Source of the DNA: Flavobacteriales bacterium
Lineage (GTDB): Bacteria; Bacteroidota; Bacteroidia; Flavobacteriales; UBA7430
Assembly: GCA_024959975.1 (NCBI GenBank)
Contig: JANXFM010000169.1
Span: 1 to 7,502 of the forward strand
Reading direction: 5' to 3'
Length of the DNA stretch: 7,502 nt
Shown: positions 1 to 6,931 of the stretch, in pieces
How the letters are laid out: every line of letters begins with the position of its first letter
Numbering within the stretch: the stretch's first letter is position 1
Notes under the pieces: generated by a model
Databases searched by the model: none
Seen by the model: the letters and a program-made list of their open reading frames with translations, nothing else
Told to the model about the DNA's origin: nothing
Program-made: the position numbers and the translations under genes

Positions 1-698
1 TCGAGTACTTTTTGCTGCTGGTGAATAAATGAAGATATCGGTAACGTAAGCGGTTGATTGCTTTCCTTTGCATCAGAAAATACCTTCATTTTTTCCGCTC
101 CGGTAAAATATAAAAAGAGTCTTTTTGTATTTAAAAGACCATCAATTGTAAAGCTTATTCTCTGTTTTGGTTCATTAGGTGAATTGGTGTACACCAAGAG
201 ATCATTATCCGATCCGGTTTGCAAACCGGGCAGTGATTTTTCATCGTTTGGAAACAATGATGCCGTATGACCATCCGTACCCATACCTAATAAAACACAA
301 GCCGTTTCATCATAAAACGATTTGTTTTGCGCTATTGCCAGATCTAAGTTTTTATCAAGATTACTGGTGTCGTACACCATACCTGTAAATATAGCCTTCG
401 ATGCCTTATTCTGAATTAAAGACGCTTTGATCAATCGCTCATTACTGTTCGCATCATCTATCGGTACATAGCGCTCATCAACCAAACCTACGGTAACTTG
501 TGCCCAATCGATGTCAAAATGCGACAATTTAGAATATAAATTAACGGGGGTACTTCCTCCCGATAAAAGTAATGTTGCTTTGTTCTGCTCTTTCAACTGT
601 GTTTGTAGCGAAGAAATTATTTCTTCAGCCAAAACATCTTCGAGTTTTTCAATATCAGAAAAAACTCTTTCACACAGATTTATATCGGTTTTACTCAT
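1..698 (-). CDS. pgl: 6-phosphogluconolactonase (3' end cut by window edge)
   Basis: This cytosolic enzyme hydrolyses 6-phosphogluconolactone to 6-phosphogluconate, the second step of the oxidative pentose-phosphate pathway. The 232 visible residues, counted from the ATG at 698, show the family's motifs in order: LSGGSTP (45-51), DERYVP (74-79), GMGTDGHTASLFP (138-150, the most diagnostic) and PKQRIS (177-182). Family members are usually about 230-245 residues long, so only a short C-terminal tail lies beyond the edge. There are three in-frame ATG codons, at 713, 707 and 698. I chose 698 because it gives the shortest overlap (8 nt, ATGAGTAA) with the end of zwf, but the two upstream starts cannot be excluded. 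The overlap points to translational coupling with zwf and to transcription from the zwf promoter. No frameshift or missing motif was seen. The assignment is confident; only the exact start and end are open. Confidence 0.93.
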   Translation of the reverse strand, partial: MSKTDINLCERVFSDIEKLEDVLAEEIISSLQTQLKEQNKATLLLSGGSTPVNLYSKLSHFDIDWAQVTVGLVDERYVPIDDANSNERLIKASLIQNKASKAIFTGMVYDTSNLDKNLDLAIAQNKSFYDETACVLLGMGTDGHTASLFPNDEKSLPGLQTGSDNDLLVYTNSPNEPKQRISFTIDGLLNTKRLFLYFTGAEKMKVFSDAKESNQPLTLPISSFIHQQQKVL

Positions 699-2157
699 TC
701 CACTCATGTCCATCTATTAATACATCATCACCGGGTCCTGAAGTCCCTGCATTGTACAACTTATTTTTCACTTTAGCACGCTTCCATTGTTCTGTAATAG
801 AATCAACCCAATCCCAGGAAGCCTCTACCTCATCTTTACGCATAAATAAAGTTTGATTTCCACGGATCACATCCATGATCAATCGTTCATACGCTTCCGG
901 AAAACGATCCGTAAAAGAGGAACTGTAGTCAAGAACTAATGATGTTGGTTGATATCTGTATCCACCAGGTCCGGGAACTTTAACAGTCTGTACGAGCTCA
1001 ATTCGCTCTTCCGGCTGAAGGCTGATGACCAGTTTGTTATTTACGATAGGTTTTTGATCCGGGAAGATATTGTGAGGAACATTCTTAAAGTTTATCACGA
1101 TCTCCGAATGACGTTTCGACATTCGTTTACCCGTTCTTAAATAAAATGGTACACCCGCCCAACGCCAGTTGTCGATCGTTGCACGAATCGCAACAAATGT
1201 ATCCGTCTCAGAGCTAAATTGGTTGATATCTTCTAAATAGGATAAAACGGACTCGCCCTGAATATCACCACGTGTATATTGAGCTTTAACAGTCTGATCC
1301 TTCACCATTTTTTCATCAAATAATCTCAGCGATTTTAAGACTTTTAATTTTTCGTCCCTTACATTATCCGCTTCAAGAACACTTGGTGGCTCCATAGCAA
1401 CCAAACACAAAAGTTGAAGTAAGTGGTTTTGAATCATATCCAAAAGCGCACCATATTTATCATAATAATCGCCTCGGGTACCTACTCCTAATTCTTCTGC
1501 AACGGTAATTTGAACATTTTCAATGTTTTGAGAGTTCCACGCATTTTCGTAAAGATCATTAGCAAAACGCAATACCATTAAATTCTGAACCGTCTCTTTA
1601 CCTAAGTAATGATCTATTCTAAATATTTGAGACTCATCGAAAAATTCTGAGATCTGGTCGTTAATAATTTTTGAGGAAGCAGAATCATACCCTAAAGGTT
1701 TTTCCAAAACAACCCGCGACTGATCATTAATTAAATTATCTGCACTAAGGTTTTTCGTAATACTTCCAAAAATTGAAGAAGGTGTAGAGAAATAAAATAC
1801 GCGTACGATATCTTTATCATCTCTTAGGTAACCCTTCAATTCAGATAAAGCCGAATCTTCTGTTAAATCAGCTTGTACATAAATACACATGTTTATAATC
1901 TGATCAATTTCTTTAGGGTTTTGACCACTTAAACTGTGTCCAAGTTTCTCTTTAAGCAGCGCCTTAAATTCTGATTGACTTTTTTTTGACCTTGAGATCG
2001 CATAGACCTTAGAATTCTTATTGATCTGTCCCGCTTGCAATCGGTGAAATAAGGCAGGTAATATTTTTCGAATGGCCAAATCACCTAATCCTCCAAATAT
2101 TACAATGTCAGCATCTTTTAATGATCCTGTATGTTGTTTGTCTTTTTCGTTCATCAT
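691..2157 (-). CDS. zwf: glucose-6-phosphate 1-dehydrogenase
   Basis: Zwf oxidises glucose 6-phosphate to 6-phosphogluconolactone with NADP (or NAD) in the cytosol, the entry step of the oxidative pentose-phosphate pathway. The 488-residue protein is the normal family length. The N-terminal Rossmann domain has its nucleotide-binding loop at 22-28 (GGLGDLA) followed by RKILPAL. EKPLG lies at 152-156. The substrate site RIDHYLGKE is at 180-188, with D182, H183 and K187. DMIQNH (240-245) carries H245, which corresponds to the catalytic base His240 of the Leuconostoc enzyme. All key residues are present. Two adjacent ATGs (2157 and 2154) could start the protein. The gene is the first of a minus-strand operon with overlapping pgl and is divergent from the sugar transporter. 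No gnd gene is adjacent within the window. The GG-L-GDLA form of the loop, rather than GASGDL, is unusual for a Bacteroidota zwf as far as I recall. Confidence 0.97.
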   Translation of the reverse strand: MMNEKDKQHTGSLKDADIVIFGGLGDLAIRKILPALFHRLQAGQINKNSKVYAISRSKKSQSEFKALLKEKLGHSLSGQNPKEIDQIINMCIYVQADLTEDSALSELKGYLRDDKDIVRVFYFSTPSSIFGSITKNLSADNLINDQSRVVLEKPLGYDSASSKIINDQISEFFDESQIFRIDHYLGKETVQNLMVLRFANDLYENAWNSQNIENVQITVAEELGVGTRGDYYDKYGALLDMIQNHLLQLLCLVAMEPPSVLEADNVRDEKLKVLKSLRLFDEKMVKDQTVKAQYTRGDIQGESVLSYLEDINQFSSETDTFVAIRATIDNWRWAGVPFYLRTGKRMSKRHSEIVINFKNVPHNIFPDQKPIVNNKLVISLQPEERIELVQTVKVPGPGGYRYQPTSLVLDYSSSFTDRFPEAYERLIMDVIRGNQTLFMRKDEVEASWDWVDSITEQWKRAKVKNKLYNAGTSGPGDDVLIDGHEWNE

Positions 2158-2176
2158 CTAAGTAATTTTAGCTAAA

Positions 2177-2184
2177 AAGCGCTT
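2177..2184. promoter_or_regulatory. candidate LacI-family operator AAGCGCTT (zwf leader)
   Basis: This is a perfect 8-bp palindrome with a central CG, the AAnCGnTT core seen in many LacI/GalR-family operators. It lies 20 bp upstream of the zwf start, inside the predicted zwf leader transcript, and about 145 bp upstream of the transporter -7 box. The same 8-mer occurs again at 6823-6830 in the only other sizeable non-coding stretch, and I found no full copy in the coding regions. No regulator gene lies in the window, so the assignment is inference. Confidence 0.4.
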
Positions 2185-2255
2185 GCCTGTCGACTAATTT
2201 TGGATTTTATTTTCGAATGGATAATAAAAATGTATCGAATACACTTATTAAACTA

Positions 2256-2273
2256 GCTTAAAAAATATTAAGC
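2256..2273. repeat. short inverted repeat in the zwf leader
   Basis: GCTTAA and TTAAGC are 6-bp arms around a 6-nt A-rich spacer. The repeat lies just downstream of the predicted zwf transcription start when read on the minus strand. It could form a weak hairpin in the leader, or bind a protein. AT-rich intergenic DNA yields such repeats by chance, so this is recorded as a pattern only. Confidence 0.25.
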
Positions 2274-2285
2274 GTAATTTCGACG

Positions 2286-2316
2286 CAAATATATAGCTTC
2301 AGTATATGGAATACAA
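2286..2316 (-). promoter_or_regulatory. zwf-pgl promoter, Bacteroidota type
   Basis: Read on the minus strand, TTG (2316-2314) is followed by a 20-nt spacer and then TATATTTG (2293-2286). This fits the Bacteroidota housekeeping consensus of a -33 TTG/TTTG and a -7 TAnnTTTG. Transcription would start near 2280 and leave a leader of about 120 nt before the zwf start at 2157. That is a fairly long leader and holds the AAGCGCTT palindrome. I found no other TAnnTTTG on this strand between the box and the gene. Confidence 0.6.
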
Positions 2317-2328
2317 GATTTTTTATAA

Positions 2329-2336
2329 TATATTTG
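2329..2336 (+). promoter_or_regulatory. -7 box of the transporter-phosphorylase operon promoter
   Basis: TATATTTG matches the Bacteroidota -7 consensus TAnnTTTG exactly, 32 bp before the transporter ATG. It would give a leader of about 25 nt. No TTG or TTTG is found at the expected -33 distance; the DNA there reads TATATGGAAT. This side of the divergent region therefore looks weaker than the zwf side and might need an activator. Confidence 0.55.
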
Positions 2337-2368
2337 CGCTCCTCAAGTCAAACTAAAACCTACTGGTA

Positions 2369-3910
2369 ATGAAAAATAAATCACAGATAATATCTATCAG
2401 TCTAATCGTAGCTCTAGGCGGTTTTCTTTTTGGATTTGATGCAGGGATCATCTCTGGTGTTATGACTTTTGCTGGTCCAGAATTTGATTTGTCAGAAATT
2501 CAATCTGGATGGGTGGTAAGTTCTCCTTCTTTTGCAGCAATGATTGCCATGCTTTTTTCTGGAAGGTTAAGTGATGCAATAGGAAGAAAGAAGTTATTAA
2601 TTATTGTAGCGCTTCTTTATGCTGTTTCTGCGGTTTTATCAGCGCTGGCACCTTCTTACGAAATGCTTTACATTGCTAGGATGATTGGAGGTTTTGCATT
2701 TGGTGCAGCTCTAGTTTTAGCCCCAATGTATATTGCCGAAATTTCTACTGCTGAAAATAGGGGGAAATTAGTTTCTTTACAGCAACTTAATATTGTTTTT
2801 GGTTTTTTTGCAGCTTTTCTAAGCAATTACTTCTTTAATAAATACAATACTGCAGATAGTGTTATTCTTGCCGATGAAAATGTTTGGAGGTGGATGCTGG
2901 GTGTCGAATTTATACCGGCATTATTGTATTTTTTACTTTTGTTTTTTGTGCCAAAAAGCCCGAGGTGGTTGTATTTAAATGGGCAAATAGCTGAAGCTAA
3001 AAAAGTGTTGTTAAATATTCATGGAGATGAAGTAGGAAACATAGAAATTAAATCTATTGAAGAAAATTCTGCTGCCGATCAAAAGAAATCCAATATAAAA
3101 ATTAAAGATTTACTTAAACCGTCCTTGCGATTTATTTTGGTAGTTGGTTTAGTTGTTGGGGTTTTACAACAAATTACGGGTATTAATGCAGTTTATTTTT
3201 ATGCAACTTCTATTTTCAAACAAACAGGTATTGGTACTGATGCTGCTTTTTCTTCGGGTGTTTTATTAAGTACTATTTCAGTACTATTTACTTTTGTAGC
3301 TATTTATTTAATAGATAGAATGGGTAGAAGGCCTTTGTTATTAGTTGGAGTTGCAGGTATCTCTGTTAGTTTATTAGTATGTGCTTTCGGGTTTAATCAA
3401 GCTACTTATCAATTAAAACAGAACGATATTAATCAGTTTGAGTTTTCAAATTCAAATAATTTAGTTTCCATAGTAGATAAAGTCTATACAAATGATGTTG
3501 ATTTTAAAAATGAGATAAAAACCATTTTAGGTACAAAAGTGTTTAGTAAAAATGATGGGGCTATTTTAGAAGCAGCAACCACTATTAACTCTACTTTAAT
3601 CTTAATAGGGATCTTAGGTTTTGTTGCTTGTTTTGCTTTCTCACTAGGTCCTGTAATGTGGGTGTTGTTGTCTGAATTATATCCTCTAAAATACAGAGGA
3701 CTAGCAATAGGCTGTATTGCTTTTATAAATTCTTTTATTAGTTCTGTTGTGCAACTTGTTTTTCCTTGGGAATTGTCCAATTTAGGAAATTCACTCACGT
3801 TTTTTATCTTCGGAATCATTGCATTAATCGGCTTTTTTGTAATGGTTAAAATACTGCCAGAGACAAAAGGAAAATCATTAGAAGAACTCGAAAAATTATT
3901 AGTTAAGTAA
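2369..3910 (+). CDS. sugar porter family MFS transporter
   Basis: This is an inner-membrane secondary transporter of the sugar porter family (the XylE/GLUT group), probably a proton symporter for a mono- or short oligosaccharide. Signature motifs are present in order: GFLFGFDAGIISG in TM1 (18-30), SDAIGRKK in loop 2-3 (68-75), PKSPRW after TM6 (195-200), QQITGIN in TM7 (267-273), DRMGRR in loop 8-9 (316-321), PVMWVLLSELYP in TM10 (428-439) and PETKGKSLEEL at the C-terminus (497-507). Twelve hydrophobic segments can be traced. At 513 residues it is slightly longer than XylE (491). The surplus is a polar stretch at about 343-407 between TM9 and TM10, predicted to be periplasmic. The ATG at 2369 follows the -7 box closely and TM1 starts soon after it. 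The stop codon overlaps the phosphorylase start by one base, so the two genes are very likely co-expressed and functionally paired. The substrate cannot be read from the sequence; the neighbour suggests a beta-glucose disaccharide. The gene is noticeably more AT-rich than its neighbours. Confidence 0.93.
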   Translation: MKNKSQIISISLIVALGGFLFGFDAGIISGVMTFAGPEFDLSEIQSGWVVSSPSFAAMIAMLFSGRLSDAIGRKKLLIIVALLYAVSAVLSALAPSYEMLYIARMIGGFAFGAALVLAPMYIAEISTAENRGKLVSLQQLNIVFGFFAAFLSNYFFNKYNTADSVILADENVWRWMLGVEFIPALLYFLLLFFVPKSPRWLYLNGQIAEAKKVLLNIHGDEVGNIEIKSIEENSAADQKKSNIKIKDLLKPSLRFILVVGLVVGVLQQITGINAVYFYATSIFKQTGIGTDAAFSSGVLLSTISVLFTFVAIYLIDRMGRRPLLLVGVAGISVSLLVCAFGFNQATYQLKQNDINQFEFSNSNNLVSIVDKVYTNDVDFKNEIKTILGTKVFSKNDGAILEAATTINSTLILIGILGFVACFAFSLGPVMWVLLSELYPLKYRGLAIGCIAFINSFISSVVQLVFPWELSNLGNSLTFFIFGIIALIGFFVMVKILPETKGKSLEELEKLLVK

Positions 3911-6663
3911 TGTTGACAAAAAAATCGTCTATGAACGGGGTTAGTTGGAAATTTTGTGAAGAAAATGATGGTTCATTTTACGTAGAAAATGCTAGCCATT
4001 TACCTGTTTTATATTTCCCCTTAATGAACACGGCAGGGATGAAATCTTTTGTAACTCCTGAATTAAAAGGAGATGTTTGTAAAGATTTTCATCACTATTT
4101 AACCACACCAACGGTAACGGAAGAAATTCACCGAAACGTTTCGAGTAGAAATTTCTGGATCAAAGTGAAAGACATGGATCCGTGGTCGGCTACGGGACAA
4201 AGTGTTTTTCAGAAAACCAACAAGTGGGATTGTCCAAAAGATGATTATTCACTTTCAGCAAAAATTGGTGCTTTCACAACCAAAAGAAGACAACAGGAGA
4301 CAGGTCTGGAAACTACAATTACAACCTTTATTCCTGAAGGAGAAGACCTGATTGAGGTGCTAAAAATAACGGTGTGTAATACCGGAGATAAAGCACAAAC
4401 TTTCAATCCTTCTTACGCTTTACCACTCTTTGGTCGTTCTGCAGATAATTTTAGAGACCACAGGCAGGTAACCACCATGTTCCAGGAAAACTTCATCGAA
4501 GATTACGGAGTTCGCATCAAGCCTAAAATTATGCATGATGAAAGTAGTCATTCGGTTAATCACACCAACTATGTGGTTTTAGGCTTTGATGAAAAAGGAA
4601 CGAAGCCTGAAGGAATCTGGGCAAGACTTCATGATTTTATCGGACAAAGTGGCTCACTAGATAATCCTGAAGCAGTCTATAAAAATCTCACTCCACCTGA
4701 CTTGGGTGCATTGGAACTTCACGGAAAAGAAGCCATTGCCGGACTAAAGTTTAAGGAAAAAACGCTACAACCGGGCGAAAAAGCAGAATACATTGTTCTG
4801 CACGGGATTACAGACCATCTGGAAGATCTGAAAAATTGGAAGAAGAAATATTCCGAAGTTAAAAAGGTTGACAAAATTCTTAGTGACACCCTTAATTTCT
4901 GGAAAGAAAAACTAAACAGTGTAGACATTCACACCGGAAACAAACACTTTGACAACTGGGTAAAGTGGATTGAATATCAGGTTAAATGCAGACAGATCTT
5001 TGGAAACTCTTTCCTACCTGATTATGGATACGGGCGTGGCGGAAGAGGTTGGAGAGACCTGTGGCAAGACTTACTTTCTATTTTCTTAGTTGACCCTAAA
5101 AGTGCCCACGAAGAAATTATAAACTGTTTCAAGGGAATCCGTATTGACGGTTCCAACGCAACAATTATCGGAGAACAACCCGGAGAATTTAAGGCCGACA
5201 GAAATAACATTCCACGTACCTGGTGTGATCACGGTACCTGGCCGGTATTTGTGTTAAACTTCTACCTAAATCAAACAGGAGATCTAGACATATTAAATAA
5301 AGAGATCACCTACTGGAAAGATGTATTCATCAATCGAAATAAAAAAATTGATGATAAATGGGAAGAAGACCAAGGTCATTCGCTGAGAACCTCAAACAAT
5401 GAAGTTTATACAGCATCAATTTTTGAACACCTGTTGATCCAACAACTCTCTGCATTTTACAATGTAAGTGACAAAAATATTCTATTGTTAGAAGGTGCTG
5501 ACTGGAACGATACATATGATATGGCTCGTGAAAAAGGAGCAAGTGTATGTTTCTTTAGCTTCTATGCCTACAACTTTATCATCCTGACGGATATTCTGAA
5601 AAAAATTAAAGCTACAGGTGTTAATTCGATTGCCATATTAGAAGAAATTACACTATTACTAGATTACCTTCCGGGTCAATATAGGATTGATTATCAATCA
5701 CCTCAAGCCAAAAGAGAGCTGTTAGATAAATACTTCGACAGTGTAGCTCATTCCGTAACCGGAAATAAAAAAATGGTTTTGATTGATGACCTGATCATCG
5801 ATTTGGAAAGCAAGTCAAAACACATCTCAGCACACATTCTTGAGCAGGAAATCGTAGAAACCAAAGAGGGAGACCGATTCTTCAATGGACACTACGACAA
5901 TCTGGAAAATAAGATAGGTGGTGAAAAAGAAGACGGAGTCATGATGGACTTAACTTCGCAAGTGATGCCGATCTTATGTAAGATTGCTGACAAAAAAATG
6001 TCTGCTGAAGTCTATGAATCCATCAAAAAAGTTCTGAAAGATAATGGTAGCCCCGGCATCCGACTGACATCAGAATTTAAAAATATTGACCTTAACGTAG
6101 GGCGTATTACCGGATTTGTATACGGATACAAAGAACATGGAAGTAAATGGGTACAGCAAAACATTATGCTTGCCTATGCTTTATACACTCATAACCTTGT
6201 GGAACAGGGGAATGAAATTATGAAGGAAGTTTTTGAAATTGCTAACAACACAGCTGAAGCAAAAATATTCCCGGGCGTTCCTTCTTATTTTGACAATCAA
6301 AATAAAGGTGCTTACGCTTACCTTACCGGATCTTCTTCATGGTACCTACTCACTCTAATTACAGAAATTTTTGGGGTCAAAGGAGTTTTTGGAGATCTTC
6401 ACTTTGAGCCAAAACTATCCAAGGAATATTTTGATCAGAATGCTTGCGCTCTTATCTCAACAAACTTTGGTGGTTATGCTATTGAAGTTACTTACTTAAA
6501 TGAAAACAATTTAAATTACGGTGAATATCGTATTGGAGAAATTGAGATCAATGGCATAAAAGTGACTGGGAAAAGAAGCAAAAACAACTCATCAATCACA
6601 TTAGACAACTACAAACAGTTGCTAAATAATTCAGTGAACAAAATTCATATAACGCTGAACTAA
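3910..6663 (+). CDS. GH94-family glycoside phosphorylase, laminaribiose/oligoglucan phosphorylase-like
   Basis: GH94 enzymes cleave beta-glucosides with phosphate, releasing alpha-glucose 1-phosphate and a shortened sugar. The 917-residue protein has no signal peptide, so it is cytoplasmic. A beta-rich N-terminal domain (about 1-320) precedes the (alpha/alpha)6 catalytic domain (about 340-820) and a C-terminal beta region. Visible motifs are GRGGRGWRDLWQDLL with RDxxQD at 382-387, WCDHGTWP (438-445), GADWND (529-534) with D534 matching the family's general acid, KEHG (741-744), and the phosphate-site TGSSSWY beginning with T806-G807. The N-terminal YFPLMNTAGM and the length of about 910 residues resemble laminaribiose phosphorylases. 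The ISxxAGGYSF-type start of cellobiose phosphorylases (about 810 residues) is absent. Where classical GH94 has a phosphate-binding His, a hand alignment gives Gln749. The start codon overlaps the transporter stop (TAATG), so translation is probably coupled; an ATG at residue 8 is an alternative start. Family assignment is firm; substrate is a guess. Confidence 0.88.
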   Translation: MLTKKSSMNGVSWKFCEENDGSFYVENASHLPVLYFPLMNTAGMKSFVTPELKGDVCKDFHHYLTTPTVTEEIHRNVSSRNFWIKVKDMDPWSATGQSVFQKTNKWDCPKDDYSLSAKIGAFTTKRRQQETGLETTITTFIPEGEDLIEVLKITVCNTGDKAQTFNPSYALPLFGRSADNFRDHRQVTTMFQENFIEDYGVRIKPKIMHDESSHSVNHTNYVVLGFDEKGTKPEGIWARLHDFIGQSGSLDNPEAVYKNLTPPDLGALELHGKEAIAGLKFKEKTLQPGEKAEYIVLHGITDHLEDLKNWKKKYSEVKKVDKILSDTLNFWKEKLNSVDIHTGNKHFDNWVKWIEYQVKCRQIFGNSFLPDYGYGRGGRGWRDLWQDLLSIFLVDPKSAHEEIINCFKGIRIDGSNATIIGEQPGEFKADRNNIPRTWCDHGTWPVFVLNFYLNQTGDLDILNKEITYWKDVFINRNKKIDDKWEEDQGHSLRTSNNEVYTASIFEHLLIQQLSAFYNVSDKNILLLEGADWNDTYDMAREKGASVCFFSFYAYNFIILTDILKKIKATGVNSIAILEEITLLLDYLPGQYRIDYQSPQAKRELLDKYFDSVAHSVTGNKKMVLIDDLIIDLESKSKHISAHILEQEIVETKEGDRFFNGHYDNLENKIGGEKEDGVMMDLTSQVMPILCKIADKKMSAEVYESIKKVLKDNGSPGIRLTSEFKNIDLNVGRITGFVYGYKEHGSKWVQQNIMLAYALYTHNLVEQGNEIMKEVFEIANNTAEAKIFPGVPSYFDNQNKGAYAYLTGSSSWYLLTLITEIFGVKGVFGDLHFEPKLSKEYFDQNACALISTNFGGYAIEVTYLNENNLNYGEYRIGEIEINGIKVTGKRSKNNSSITLDNYKQLLNNSVNKIHITLN

Positions 6664-6680
6664 ACTAATTAACGTCTACT

Positions 6681-6724
6681 AAAGTGTTAATATTGCATGA
6701 ATCGTGTGATATTAACACTTTTTT
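6681..6724 (+). terminator. intrinsic terminator after the phosphorylase gene
   Basis: A 13-bp perfect stem (6681-6693 with 6709-6721) extends inward with six more pairs, including G-U wobbles, to a 3-nt loop at 6700-6702. It is followed at once by a T run (6719-6724) and further T-rich DNA. It starts 17 bp after the stop codon. The stem is AT-rich, but its length and the T tract make a convincing rho-independent terminator that separates the sugar operon from the next gene. Confidence 0.88.
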
Positions 6725-6822
6725 GTTTTCATTTAAGTGCAAATTTCTTAAATTCGAACCGAAATAATTAAACTAAGCAACTGAACGAAATCAAAGTTCC
6801 ATAACATGATATAGATTTAATC

Positions 6823-6830
6823 AAGCGCTT
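6823..6830. promoter_or_regulatory. candidate LacI-family operator AAGCGCTT (upstream of secreted protein)
   Basis: This is a second exact copy of the palindrome found at 2177-2184, about 100 bp before the start of the secreted-protein gene. The flanks differ between the two copies (TC..AT here, AA..GC there), so only the 8-bp core is shared. If both are real, a single regulator could link the secreted protein to the sugar operons. Confidence 0.4.
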
Positions 6831-6869
6831 ATGTAAATAAAACCCACATATACATAACTAACTTTTTTG

Positions 6870-6877
6870 TATATTTA
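6870..6877 (+). promoter_or_regulatory. weak candidate -7 box for the secreted-protein gene
   Basis: TATATTTA differs from TAnnTTTG only in its last base and lies about 55 bp before the ATG. No TTG is visible at the expected upstream distance. The 6725-6931 stretch is otherwise AT-rich non-coding DNA, and this is the best promoter-like site I see in it. Confidence 0.3.
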
Positions 6878-6931
6878 TTGGAGTGAAACTTAAACCTTAT
6901 AACAAAAAACATTAACCCACTAAAACCAGGA

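Larger units (their letters stand above)
2284..2338. repeat. 11-bp perfect inverted repeat holding both divergent -7 boxes
   Basis: CGCAAATATAT (2284-2294) and its exact reverse complement ATATATTTGCG (2328-2338) flank a 33-bp centre. Each arm contains one TAnnTTTG box facing outward. Part of the identity is forced by the promoter consensus, but the match extends beyond it (the CG next to each TTTG and the flanking AT), so the arms may also be a protein-binding site. Confidence 0.6.

Noticed and set aside
58..856. Several plus-strand open frames of 69-94 codons across 58-856
   Set aside because: They lie antisense to pgl and the end of zwf, whose minus-strand proteins carry clear family motifs; the plus-strand translations show no recognisable domain.
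3484..3819. A 111-codon minus-strand open frame
   Set aside because: It is antisense to TM10-TM12 of the transporter, which carries conserved motifs, and has no recognisable domain of its own.
3910..6663. Classical cellobiose phosphorylase as the exact identity
   Set aside because: The protein is about 100 residues longer and has a different N-terminal signature; only the GH94 family can be assigned firmly.
6664..6931. Small RNA or small protein gene in the gap after the phosphorylase
   Set aside because: Apart from the terminator hairpin, the palindrome and a weak -7-like box, I see no open frame with coding character and no RNA-like structure.
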